Part shown: piece by piece, positions 44,986-52,073 of the stretch
Layout of the letters: each line of letters opens with the position of its first letter
Position numbering within the stretch: the first letter of the stretch is position 1
Assembly: GCA_027307165.1 (NCBI GenBank)
Contig: DAHUXM010000013.1
Coordinates: 29,487 to 93,486 of the forward strand
From: Gemmatimonadota bacterium
GTDB lineage: Bacteria > Gemmatimonadota > Gemmatimonadetes > Gemmatimonadales > Gemmatimonadaceae
Direction of reading: 5' to 3'
DNA: 64,000 nucleotides
Notes under the pieces: generated by a model
What the model was told of the DNA's origin: nothing
Databases searched by the model: none
Seen by the model: only the letters and a program-made list of their open reading frames with translations
Program-made: the position numbers and the translations under genes

Positions 44986-45652
44986 GGAACTTTCGGAACA
45001 GGCGCTCGACGCGCTCATAACGCGCGAGCAGACGCGCGTCGTGGCGCCGTTGACGGAGTGGCGCTCTCTGTCCATGTCCTTGCGACAGGAAGGGTTGATC
45101 CATGACGCCTCGACTGCGCGACAGTCGGCGCAGCGCGAGTACGTTGCAGAGCCGGTCGCACCGGGATCCGGCTGGTTTCGCACCACTGCACGGTGGACGA
45201 TGCGGCTTGCCGCCAGCGCGGCGCTCGTCGGCGTCGGTGTAGTCGCAGGCCGCGGAATGACGTTCGGGCAGGATTTCATAACCCAGATGCAGCTGGCCAT
45301 ATCCGACAGCACGGGGAGCCACGGAACGTCGGTTCGCATTGGGGGCAAGGAATTCTCATCCAAGGCCGATGCTCGCAGGACACTTCTGCGTGCGCAGACG
45401 GACTATCAGCGCGCCGCTGCATTCCTCTCCGCGACAGATACGGAACCGCGGATCACCGCCGAGCCGGATCTGTATCGCGATCGACTCGCTGGACTTGACG
45501 AGATGACGGCTGCATCGCTCGCCGCCATCAAGGATGCGCCGCGTGATCCGTTGCTCAACCAGTATTACCTGTCGGCGTCGGCTGCGCGCGAAGCAACGCT
45601 GCAGCAACTAGGCAACGCGCTGCCTGTCGGCTCAACAATGACGAGTTTCTAG
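44969..45652 (+). CDS. Anti-sigma-factor-like single-span membrane protein (module 2)
   Basis: 227 residues from ATG 44969. Cytoplasmic part (1-70), one membrane segment (about 78-96, 'MRLAASAALVGVGVVAG'), then a periplasmic helical region: 'KADARRTLLRAQTDYQRAAAFLSA', 'DRLAGLDEMTAASLAAIKDAPRDPLLNQYYLSASAAREATLQQLGNALP'. The 'DP.LLNQ.....AA..ATL.QL' part resembles the end of the module 1 anti-sigma. No zinc site is visible. Its stop directly abuts the next gene (45653). Confidence 0.78.
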   Translation: MALPSKELSEQALDALITREQTRVVAPLTEWRSLSMSLRQEGLIHDASTARQSAQREYVAEPVAPGSGWFRTTARWTMRLAASAALVGVGVVAGRGMTFGQDFITQMQLAISDSTGSHGTSVRIGGKEFSSKADARRTLLRAQTDYQRAAAFLSATDTEPRITAEPDLYRDRLAGLDEMTAASLAAIKDAPRDPLLNQYYLSASAAREATLQQLGNALPVGSTMTSF

Positions 45653-46462
45653 ATGCGCCGCGCCCTGGTAGCAGCCGCCGTGACGGCCATGATTGCAATA
45701 TCGACTGTCGCGTCTGCGCAGAAAGTATCGCAGAAAGCGCTGCCGAAACCATCACAGAAGTCGGCGTCGAACGACGCGGCACCGTCGGGTTGGGTGGGGC
45801 TGTCGGTGATTCAGAAGGCCAGCGGTAACGAGGATTCCGCCGTCAAGGTCGGATACCCGGTTGTTGCATCCGTGGAGCCGGGCTCGCCGGCGCAGGCTGC
45901 GGGTCTCGTCGCGGGCGACACGATCCTCGCCTACAACGACGTCGACGCAAGCTCGGACCCGGTCGCAATGCGCCCGTTCCTTGTCGCGGGCCGCGAGCTC
46001 GTGGTCAAGGTTCGGCGCAATGGAGTTCGCAGGCTCACGCTGACGGTCGCGAAGCGTTCGGCGCGCAATGTGTATCGAGAGGGCATTACGGTAAGCTCGA
46101 CCAGTGGTGCAGCGCTGCCGCTCATGTACGGCGTTCCGGCGGGGCCGATAGCGATCGCCGCGCCGCTCGCATCCGATCGCGAGGCTACGCCGTTCGCCGG
46201 TGCGTATCTTGCCCGCCTCAACGCGGGACTCGCCCACGCTCTCAACGTTCGCAATTTCGGCGTGCTCGTCGTGGACGTGAGCAATGGATCTGATGCGGCG
46301 AAGGCGGGGCTCCAATCCGGTGACGTCATCACGCGCGCCGATTCCATCCCGGTCGAGAGTCCGCTCGGAATAATGACTGCGTTGCGTCTCGCATCCGACA
46401 GCAGCGTGACGCTCGACGTCACCCGTCGCGGCAGAACTCAGAAGATCACGATTCACTGGTAG
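45653..46462 (+). CDS. Exported double-PDZ protein
   Basis: 269 residues. Signal peptide ends 'VASAQ'. PDZ-like domain 1 (about 45-120): 'GWVGLSVIQ...PVVASVEPGSPAQAAGLVAGDTILAYNDVDASSDPV'; PDZ-like domain 2 (about 200-265): 'FGVLVVDVSNGSDAAKAGLQSGDVITRADSIPVESPLGIMTALRL'. There is no protease domain, so it probably binds peptide C-termini as an adaptor. As the third gene of a sigma/anti-sigma operon, it may take part in sensing or signalling, in the position where module 1 has DUF4097 genes. Confidence 0.85.
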   Translation: MRRALVAAAVTAMIAISTVASAQKVSQKALPKPSQKSASNDAAPSGWVGLSVIQKASGNEDSAVKVGYPVVASVEPGSPAQAAGLVAGDTILAYNDVDASSDPVAMRPFLVAGRELVVKVRRNGVRRLTLTVAKRSARNVYREGITVSSTSGAALPLMYGVPAGPIAIAAPLASDREATPFAGAYLARLNAGLAHALNVRNFGVLVVDVSNGSDAAKAGLQSGDVITRADSIPVESPLGIMTALRLASDSSVTLDVTRRGRTQKITIHW

Positions 46463-46507
46463 CGGCCGACGTCGTTGTTCGACGTCAGCACGATGTTGCA
46501 TCTGTCG

Positions 46508-47434
46508 CTACAGCTTCCGGCCTTCCGGCAGCAGTGAATGATGAATCGCGATCGCCGCGACTGCACCGATTCCCGCGGCGGCAATCGCGAGCTGCGGACC
46601 GTGAATTATGTCGCCGGCCGCATACACGTTTCGGACTGACGTGTGGAAGTGCAGATCGGTGACGACACGTCCGATCTCGTCGCGCTCGCATCCCAGCTGA
46701 TTGCCCATGTCGTCGGACGGTTCCTGCCCGATCGAGAAGAATATCTGATTGCAGTCGAGTGACATTCCGCCGCTGAGCTCTATCGCGCGCGCCTCGCCTT
46801 CGGATGACCGCACGCGCTCGATCGGCGCTTCGATTATCGGGATGTTGAGCGCGTCGAGCTTCTTCATTATCTCAGCGCTCATGTCTGCGGGTTCACCATT
46901 CGTGCATATCACGATCTCGCGCGTCCACGTCGTGAGCGCGAGCGCGAGTCCTGCAGCCTTGCGCCCGCTCGCTATTACGACGGTCTTCCTGTTCAGTGCC
47001 TCGTAACCGTCACAGTCGGGGCAGACATGCGCGGTATCGCCGTAACATCTGTCGAGTCCGGGTATGTCGGGCCAAACGTCGCGCACTCCGATTGCAAGCA
47101 GCAGTCGTGCGGCGGTCAGCGTTCCACCCGACTCGAGCGTCACGCTGAACAGATCGTCGTCCACGCGATCGACACGCGAAGCTGTTGCATCGAGCAGCGT
47201 CACGCCGAATTGCCGGCACTCGTCCCGACCTCGCCCACGCAACTCGCTCGGCGTGATTCCGTCGCAGCCGAGGTAGCCGTGTATTCCACGGGTTTCCCAG
47301 TTGCGCGGATCTCCCGCGTCGATGACGATCACGCGGTGGAGATAACGAGCGAGCCAGAGAGCGGCGGTGAGACCCGCAGGACCGCCGCCAATGATGGCGA
47401 CGTCAAATGTATCGGAATATGCAGAGTCGGGCAT
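46508..47434 (-). CDS. Thioredoxin reductase-like FAD/NAD(P) oxidoreductase
   Basis: 308 residues from ATG 47434. N-terminal FAD site 'DVAIIGGGPAGLTAALWLARYLHRVIVIDAGDPRNWET', redox-active 'CPDC' in 'AHVCPDCDGYEALNRK', then NAD(P)-binding region 'VVIASGRKAAGLALALTTW' (an unusual 'ASGRKA' where GxGxxA is common), and 'VRNVYAAGDIIHGPQLAIAAAGIGAVAAIAIHHSL' at the end. The CxxC places it with thioredoxin reductase-type enzymes. Its partner is unknown; the bacilliredoxin at 2.3 kb is not adjacent. Confidence 0.88.
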   Translation of the reverse strand: MPDSAYSDTFDVAIIGGGPAGLTAALWLARYLHRVIVIDAGDPRNWETRGIHGYLGCDGITPSELRGRGRDECRQFGVTLLDATASRVDRVDDDLFSVTLESGGTLTAARLLLAIGVRDVWPDIPGLDRCYGDTAHVCPDCDGYEALNRKTVVIASGRKAAGLALALTTWTREIVICTNGEPADMSAEIMKKLDALNIPIIEAPIERVRSSEGEARAIELSGGMSLDCNQIFFSIGQEPSDDMGNQLGCERDEIGRVVTDLHFHTSVRNVYAAGDIIHGPQLAIAAAGIGAVAAIAIHHSLLPEGRKL

Positions 47435-47514
47435 CGATGTAATCGTCGTGAACGTGTGAAGATGTACAGGCGCAAGTCGGATGCCCGGCGATCGCACTGA
47501 ACCATGCGACGCGC

Positions 47515-47655
47515 ATTGGCGGTCCCGCGTTCGCGACGCATTCCCCTACCCACCGAATTGGTGGTCCCGCGTTCGCGACGAATTCCCCCTACCCACCGAA
47601 TTGGTGGTCGCGCGTTCGCGACGAATTCCCCTACCCACCGAATTGGTGGTCGCGC
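47515..47655. repeat. Tandem 42-43-bp repeats with a CCACCGAATTGGTGG hairpin
   Basis: Three units (cores starting near 47550, 47593 and 47635) of CCACCGAATTGGTGG followed by the phrase GTC.CGCGTTCGCGACGAATTCC. A fourth decayed unit lies upstream at about 47510. The core is a 5-bp inverted repeat around GAATT. Placed between the divergent reductase and nhaA genes. Confidence 0.85.
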
Positions 47656-47656
47656 G

Positions 47657-47764
47657 TAGGGCGCGGATATTTCCGCGCCTGGCCCCATTACGTGGTATCG
47701 AAATTGGATCAACGCCGGGTTCGTCGATGTCGTCATCCGCGCCCTACCTTTGCGTACCCATCGT
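47657..47764. repeat. Palindromic repeat family B, copy 3, plus partial copy
   Basis: GGCGCGGATATTTCCGCGCC core (47660-47679), then CTGGCCCCATTACGTGG and ATCGAAATTGGAT as in copy 1. A fragment TCATCCGCGCCCTACC at about 47735-47752 may be a decayed second half. It ends just before the nhaA start. Confidence 0.75.
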
Positions 47765-47778
47765 GCTAGACTGTAGGC

Positions 47779-49116
47779 ATGAAACGGCCGCTCATTGACC
47801 ACATAACGACTCCGCTGAGCCGCATGATGCAGACCGGCCCGGCGGGCGGGATGGTTCTGCTTGTTTGCGCGGCGATTGCGCTCGTATGGGCGAATTCCCC
47901 GTGGGCGCACGGGTACCACGCGCTCTGGGAGACACGGATATCCATCGGCGTCGCCGCGACGCATGCGACTCTCACGCTCCACGAAGTAGTGAACGATGGC
48001 CTCATGGCCGTCTTCTTCTTTCTCGTGGGGCTCGAGATCAAGCGTGAGATTCTCGTTGGCGAGCTCGCGTCGGTGCGGCAGGCTGCACTTCCAGTGGCAG
48101 CAGCACTCGGCGGCATGATCGTTCCCGCGACGCTGTTCGTCGCGTTCAACGTATCGACGCACGCCACGCGCGGCTGGGGAATTCCGATGGCGACCGATAT
48201 CGCGTTCGCACTCGGTGTGCTCGCGCTCCTGGGCGACAGGATTCCGTCCTCGCTCCGGGTGTTTCTCTCCGCGCTCGCGATCGCCGATGATCTCGGCGCG
48301 GTGCTCGTCATCGCGCTGTTCTACACCGCGACGATATCATGGGGCGCGCTCGTCGCGGCGGCTGCGCTGTTGCTGCTGTCGATAATCGCCAATGCGGTTG
48401 GGATTCGCGCGACGTGGGCGTATGCGTTGATCGGGCTCGCGCTCTGGGTAGCGGTACTGCTTTCCGGCGTTCACGCAACGGTAGCGGGAGTACTGCTCGC
48501 CTTCACGATTCCCACGCGCACCCGCATCGACGAGAGCGCGTTCCTCGCGGGTGCTCGCGATGCACTCGCGGATTTCCACGACGCGCACAAGCCGGAAGCC
48601 ACCGTGCTATCGAGCCGTGCGCATCAGGTTGCACTCGAACAGCTCAATACGCTGGCCGACCATGCGCAGGCGCCACTCGTCCGACTGGAACATGGATTGA
48701 GCGGGATTGTCAATTTTGGAATCATGCCGGTATTCGCGCTCGCGAACGCCGGAGTGTCCCTGAGTGGCAGCGGCCATCTCATTACGAGCCCGGTGGCAGT
48801 CGGAGTGCTCGCCGGTCTCTTCATCGGCAAGCCGATCGGAATCTCGCTCGCGACGTGGCTGTCGGTGCGTTGCGGGATTGCATCGATCCCTGCAGACGTC
48901 ACACGTCGCATGTTGTTCGGCGTCGCATTGCTCGGCGGGATCGGCTTCACAATGTCGTTGTTCATTGCGGGACTCGCGTTTGGTGGATCGGAGGAGCTGC
49001 TCACGGCGGCGAAGCTGGGGATTTTTGCTGCGTCGTTGCTGGCTGGCTTTGCTGGATGGATGGTGCTTCGGCGAGGGCAACCATCGCTTGCATTATCGAG
49101 CTATCATAGAGCATGA
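47779..49116 (+). CDS. nhaA: Na+/H+ antiporter NhaA
   Basis: 445 residues. Eleven or twelve membrane segments. 'LALADDLGAVLVIALFYT'-like region reads 'ALAIADDLGAVLVIALFYTATI' and contains the paired Asp of the ion-binding site; 'TPLSRMMQTGPAGGMVLLVCAAIALVWANSPW' and 'MTDIAFALGVLALLGDRIP' (here MATDIAFALG) match the family. It exports Na+ in exchange for protons, important at high salt or pH. It overlaps fabF by 4 bases (ATGA), an unusual partner. Upstream are tandem and palindromic repeats, so its promoter is hard to place. Confidence 0.93.
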   Translation: MKRPLIDHITTPLSRMMQTGPAGGMVLLVCAAIALVWANSPWAHGYHALWETRISIGVAATHATLTLHEVVNDGLMAVFFFLVGLEIKREILVGELASVRQAALPVAAALGGMIVPATLFVAFNVSTHATRGWGIPMATDIAFALGVLALLGDRIPSSLRVFLSALAIADDLGAVLVIALFYTATISWGALVAAAALLLLSIIANAVGIRATWAYALIGLALWVAVLLSGVHATVAGVLLAFTIPTRTRIDESAFLAGARDALADFHDAHKPEATVLSSRAHQVALEQLNTLADHAQAPLVRLEHGLSGIVNFGIMPVFALANAGVSLSGSGHLITSPVAVGVLAGLFIGKPIGISLATWLSVRCGIASIPADVTRRMLFGVALLGGIGFTMSLFIAGLAFGGSEELLTAAKLGIFAASLLAGFAGWMVLRRGQPSLALSSYHRA

Positions 49117-50345
49117 CTACACGCAAGAAGATCGTCATCACCGGAATCGGGGTCATCAGCTCGATCGGATCGTCGCGCCAGACATACTGGTCGGCGCTGA
49201 CCAATGGCGTGTCGGGTGTTGGCACGATTACGGCGTTCGACGCTACGCCTTACACCACGCGCATTGCGTCGGAGGTTCGAGACTTCGATCCGCTGGCCTA
49301 CCTGTCGCGCAAGCTGGCCAAGCGCATGGCCCGCAATTCCCAGATGGCAGTGGCTGCTGCAATGGACGCCGTCAAGGATGCCGGTCTCGATCTGCCCAAC
49401 GAGCAGCCGCTGCGCGTGGGGTGCTGTGTGGGGACGGCGGCGGGTGACTACGGTGAACTCGAGGAGCAGCACCGCGGGTTTCTCGATCGAGGCGCCAGGG
49501 CAATCAGCCCGTTCTGCGTGCCCATGGTCATTCCCAACATGCCGGCCAGCAACGTCGCCATCGCGCTCGGCATCAACGGCCCCAACTTCTCCGCCGTCTC
49601 CGCGTGCGCAACGGGCGCCCATTCCATTGGCATGGCGCTCGCCGTGTTGCGCGCCGGACAGGCAGACGTGATGCTGGCCGGCGGCGCGGAGTCCACGATC
49701 ACGCCATTCGTGCTGAACGGCTACAGCGCCATGGGAGCGCTGTCGCTCCGCAACGACGATCCGGAGCGAGCAAGCCGTCCATTCGATCTCAACCGCGACG
49801 GATTCGTGATGGGCGAGGGGGCGGCCGTGCTGCTTCTGGAGACACTCGACCACGCACGCGCGCGCGGCGCCGAGCCGATCGCCGAGCTGGCAGGGTTTGG
49901 CATGACCAGCGATGCATTCAGCCTGGCTCAGCCCGACCCCGACGGCAAATGGGCAGCGGCGGCGATGGCGATGGCACTTTCCGACGCTGGCCTGGACGCG
50001 TCGGACGTGCAGTACGTCAACGCACACGGCACCTCGACGCGGGCCAATGACGCTACCGAGTCGCGCGCGATTCTCACGACGTTCCGCGCACCACCCGCAG
50101 TCAGCTCCATCAAGTCCATGCTTGGCCACACCCTCGGCGCCTCAGGTGCGCTCGAGGCCGCGGCCACCGCGCTCGCAATCAAGCACGGCGTGGTGCCGCC
50201 CACGATCAACTTCGAGACGCCGGACGAAGAATGTCCGCTGGACGTGGTACCCAACACGGCTCGGGAGATGCGTGTGGACGCCGCGATCTCGAACTCTTTC
50301 GGATTCGGTGGACAGAACGGCGTGCTGGCGTTCCGAAGCGCGTGA
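49113..50345 (+). CDS. fabF: Beta-ketoacyl-ACP synthase II
   Basis: 410 residues, normal length. Thiolase-fold condensing enzyme of fatty acid elongation. Catalytic Cys165 in 'SAVSACATGAHSIG', and the two His in 'YVNAHGTSTRAND' and 'SMLGHTLGASGALE' complete the C-H-H triad. 'VVITGIGVISSIGSSRQTYW'-type start (KKIVITGIGVISSIG) is typical. It is coupled to nhaA by an ATGA overlap rather than to other fab genes. Confidence 0.96.
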   Translation: MTTRKKIVITGIGVISSIGSSRQTYWSALTNGVSGVGTITAFDATPYTTRIASEVRDFDPLAYLSRKLAKRMARNSQMAVAAAMDAVKDAGLDLPNEQPLRVGCCVGTAAGDYGELEEQHRGFLDRGARAISPFCVPMVIPNMPASNVAIALGINGPNFSAVSACATGAHSIGMALAVLRAGQADVMLAGGAESTITPFVLNGYSAMGALSLRNDDPERASRPFDLNRDGFVMGEGAAVLLLETLDHARARGAEPIAELAGFGMTSDAFSLAQPDPDGKWAAAAMAMALSDAGLDASDVQYVNAHGTSTRANDATESRAILTTFRAPPAVSSIKSMLGHTLGASGALEAAATALAIKHGVVPPTINFETPDEECPLDVVPNTAREMRVDAAISNSFGFGGQNGVLAFRSA

Positions 50346-50455
50346 CGTATCGTGCTGACACTCCTGCTGACACCCAGGTTTTTGCTGCCACCAGGCGCGC
50401 TATGCAAGTATCCCCACTGATGTCGGGCGCGGCACACACCCGATGAGGAGAGGAC

Positions 50456-50923
50456 GTGAACTATCTATCAAGGCTGTCAGTCGTTGCGGGCATCATCTCC
50501 ATGGCGTCACTCGGATGCAACAGCGGCCAACGCGAACAGCCGGCCGTCGCGTCACTTGACAAACGGACTCCCGTGCCGCTGCCGGCTGATGCGCAGCAGG
50601 CAGTTCTACGCGAAATGCGTCAGATGCTCGGAGCGGTAGGTGGCGCGATGGACGCTGCAGCGAAAGATGACACGACCGCACTCCTGGCTGCGATCGCGCC
50701 AGCCCGTAGTGCAGCGGCTGCAGATCCGGCAATCGAGGCGCTGCTTCCACCCGAGTGGAAGGAACTCGCCGAGCGAACGCACGGCGGTTTTGACAGCCTC
50801 GCAGTCGCCGTTCGGAGGACGCACGGGCCAGCGGCACTGAAGGATACAGTGCTGACCCATCTCGCGCGGGTGAGCGGATCATGTACCTCATGCCATGAAA
50901 CTTTTCGGGTGGTCGTTCGCTGA
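50456..50923 (+). CDS. Cytochrome c'-like lipoprotein
   Basis: 155 residues from GTG 50456 with GAGGAGAGG upstream. Lipobox-like 'SLGC' (Cys21). A helical bundle ends in one heme site, C143-TS-C146-H147, ten residues or so from the C-terminus, the arrangement of cytochrome c'/c556 proteins. The sixth ligand and the function are unknown; members bind NO or carry electrons. The periplasmic side of the membrane is predicted. Confidence 0.83.
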   Translation: MNYLSRLSVVAGIISMASLGCNSGQREQPAVASLDKRTPVPLPADAQQAVLREMRQMLGAVGGAMDAAAKDDTTALLAAIAPARSAAAADPAIEALLPPEWKELAERTHGGFDSLAVAVRRTHGPAALKDTVLTHLARVSGSCTSCHETFRVVVR

Positions 50924-51050
50924 GGCGCAGTGAGGCGCAGTGAGGCACGCAATCAGGGTCGGATACCGCGCGCGCTGATGTCGCCGGCATCGGCAACGGC
51001 CTCGAGCGAATATTTCGCTGGCGATAGCCAGTAGCGTCTTGTTATAGCAC

Positions 51051-51094
51051 CTCGCCACGCCGCTGCACGGAAACAGTGCCAGCGGCGTGGCGAG
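51051..51094. repeat. Long inverted repeat between convergent genes
   Basis: CTCGCCACGCCGCTG (51051-51065) and CAGCGGCGTGGCGAG (51080-51094) are perfect 15-bp arms; the stem extends with one bulge to about 18 bp around a 7-base loop. It lies between the cytochrome gene and the MerR gene ends and may end transcription. A small 10-bp direct repeat (GAGGCGCAGT) sits at about 50924-50946. Confidence 0.6.
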
Positions 51095-51151
51095 ATTGCA
51101 ACACGATGCAAGTGCGATCGCTGTTATCTGCGACCGTGCTGCAACGTATTT

Positions 51152-51892
51152 CTAGCTCTTCAGTGCCTCGATGCTTTTGCAGATGTACGCGAACATCTCC
51201 TTCGTCGGCACATTTCCGAGCTTTTCCTGCAGCGCCGGTCCGTCGTCGTTGTACATCGTCTTCACGGCGTTCGCGATTGCAGGATCGCCGCCGGTGAATT
51301 CTTCGACGAGTACCTTCCAGCGTCGCGCGAGCGCCAGTACTTCGGGGCTCGTGGGATCGGCGCCGTTCTCCATCGCCGCCCGTACTTTAGGAATAATCTC
51401 GTTCCAGTCGTCGCGCACCGTGCGCATACGCTCCTCGCCGACGCTGATTCTGCGCTGCTCCATCACGTCCAGCTGCTCGGGAGTGAAATATTTCTCGACT
51501 CGCATCATTTCCTCGATTGTTTTGCAAAGCTCTTCGAGTGAGAGAGGCTTCGCGGTGTCCAGATGATCGGCGAGCGCCTTAAGGCGTCTGACCAGCTGTT
51601 TCTGCATGGCCATCTGCTCGTGCAGTCTGGCCAGGTGCATGTCGATTACCTGCCGAGGAGAAGCGGCAGCCCCGTCGAGCAGTCGCTTCGTCTCTTCCAG
51701 CGATATCCCCATGAGTCGCAGGGAGTGGATCTGTTGCAGCCGCTCGATGTCGGGCCGGCCGTACAGCCGGTGACCAGCCGCGGTCCGGAGCGATGGCCTG
51801 AGCAGTCCGATCTCGTCGTAATGGTGCAGGGCGCGAACTGACATGCCCGTATTGCGGGCCAGCTCACCGACCTTCCACGGCGGTTCCTTCAT
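51152..51892 (-). CDS. MerR-family regulator with TipAS-like C-terminal domain
   Basis: 246 residues from ATG 51892 (GGAGGAAGGG upstream). N-terminal HTH: 'WKVGELARNTGMSVRALHHYDEIGLLRPSLRTAAGHRLYGRPDIERLQQIHSLRLMGISLEETKRLL'. After a dimerisation coiled coil, residues about 130-246 form a TipAS-type domain ('RMRTVRDDWNEIIPKVRAAMENGADPTSPEVLALARRWKVLVEEFTGGDPAIANAVKTMYNDDGP'), which in Streptomyces TipA binds thiopeptides. Ligand here unknown. Its own promoter with a 19-bp spacer lies at 51938-51968. Divergent from the split-barrel/UbiA fusion gene. Confidence 0.92.
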   Translation of the reverse strand: MKEPPWKVGELARNTGMSVRALHHYDEIGLLRPSLRTAAGHRLYGRPDIERLQQIHSLRLMGISLEETKRLLDGAAASPRQVIDMHLARLHEQMAMQKQLVRRLKALADHLDTAKPLSLEELCKTIEEMMRVEKYFTPEQLDVMEQRRISVGEERMRTVRDDWNEIIPKVRAAMENGADPTSPEVLALARRWKVLVEEFTGGDPAIANAVKTMYNDDGPALQEKLGNVPTKEMFAYICKSIEALKS

Positions 51893-51937
51893 TCCCTTCC
51901 TCCCAGCTCTCGACGGTTCCAATGTGGCCACGCAGCC

Positions 51938-51968
51938 AGTCTAAACCCTACCGTAACGTGAGGTGCAA
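51938..51968 (-). promoter_or_regulatory. MerR-type promoter/operator with 19-bp spacer
   Basis: On the minus strand, -35 TTGCAC (51963-51968), a 19-base spacer, and -10 TAGACT (51938-51943). The spacer carries ACCTCACGTTACGGTAGGGT (51945-51964, minus-strand reading), an imperfect inverted repeat of the MerR-family kind. The long spacer is the hallmark of promoters that MerR proteins untwist. It drives the MerR gene and may also affect the divergent fusion gene. Confidence 0.75.
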
Positions 51969-52073
51969 GGGGCAATCTTTCACCATATGCCCGGATCGGG
52001 CCGGACCGTGCTAGACTACAGGGACGAAGTGCCCAGATACCTCGGGCACCCCACGAACCGAGCACATCAAGGA

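Noticed and set aside
47481..47798. Short plus-strand frame over the tandem repeats upstream of nhaA
   Set aside because: Translates the repeat units only and overlaps the nhaA start in another frame.
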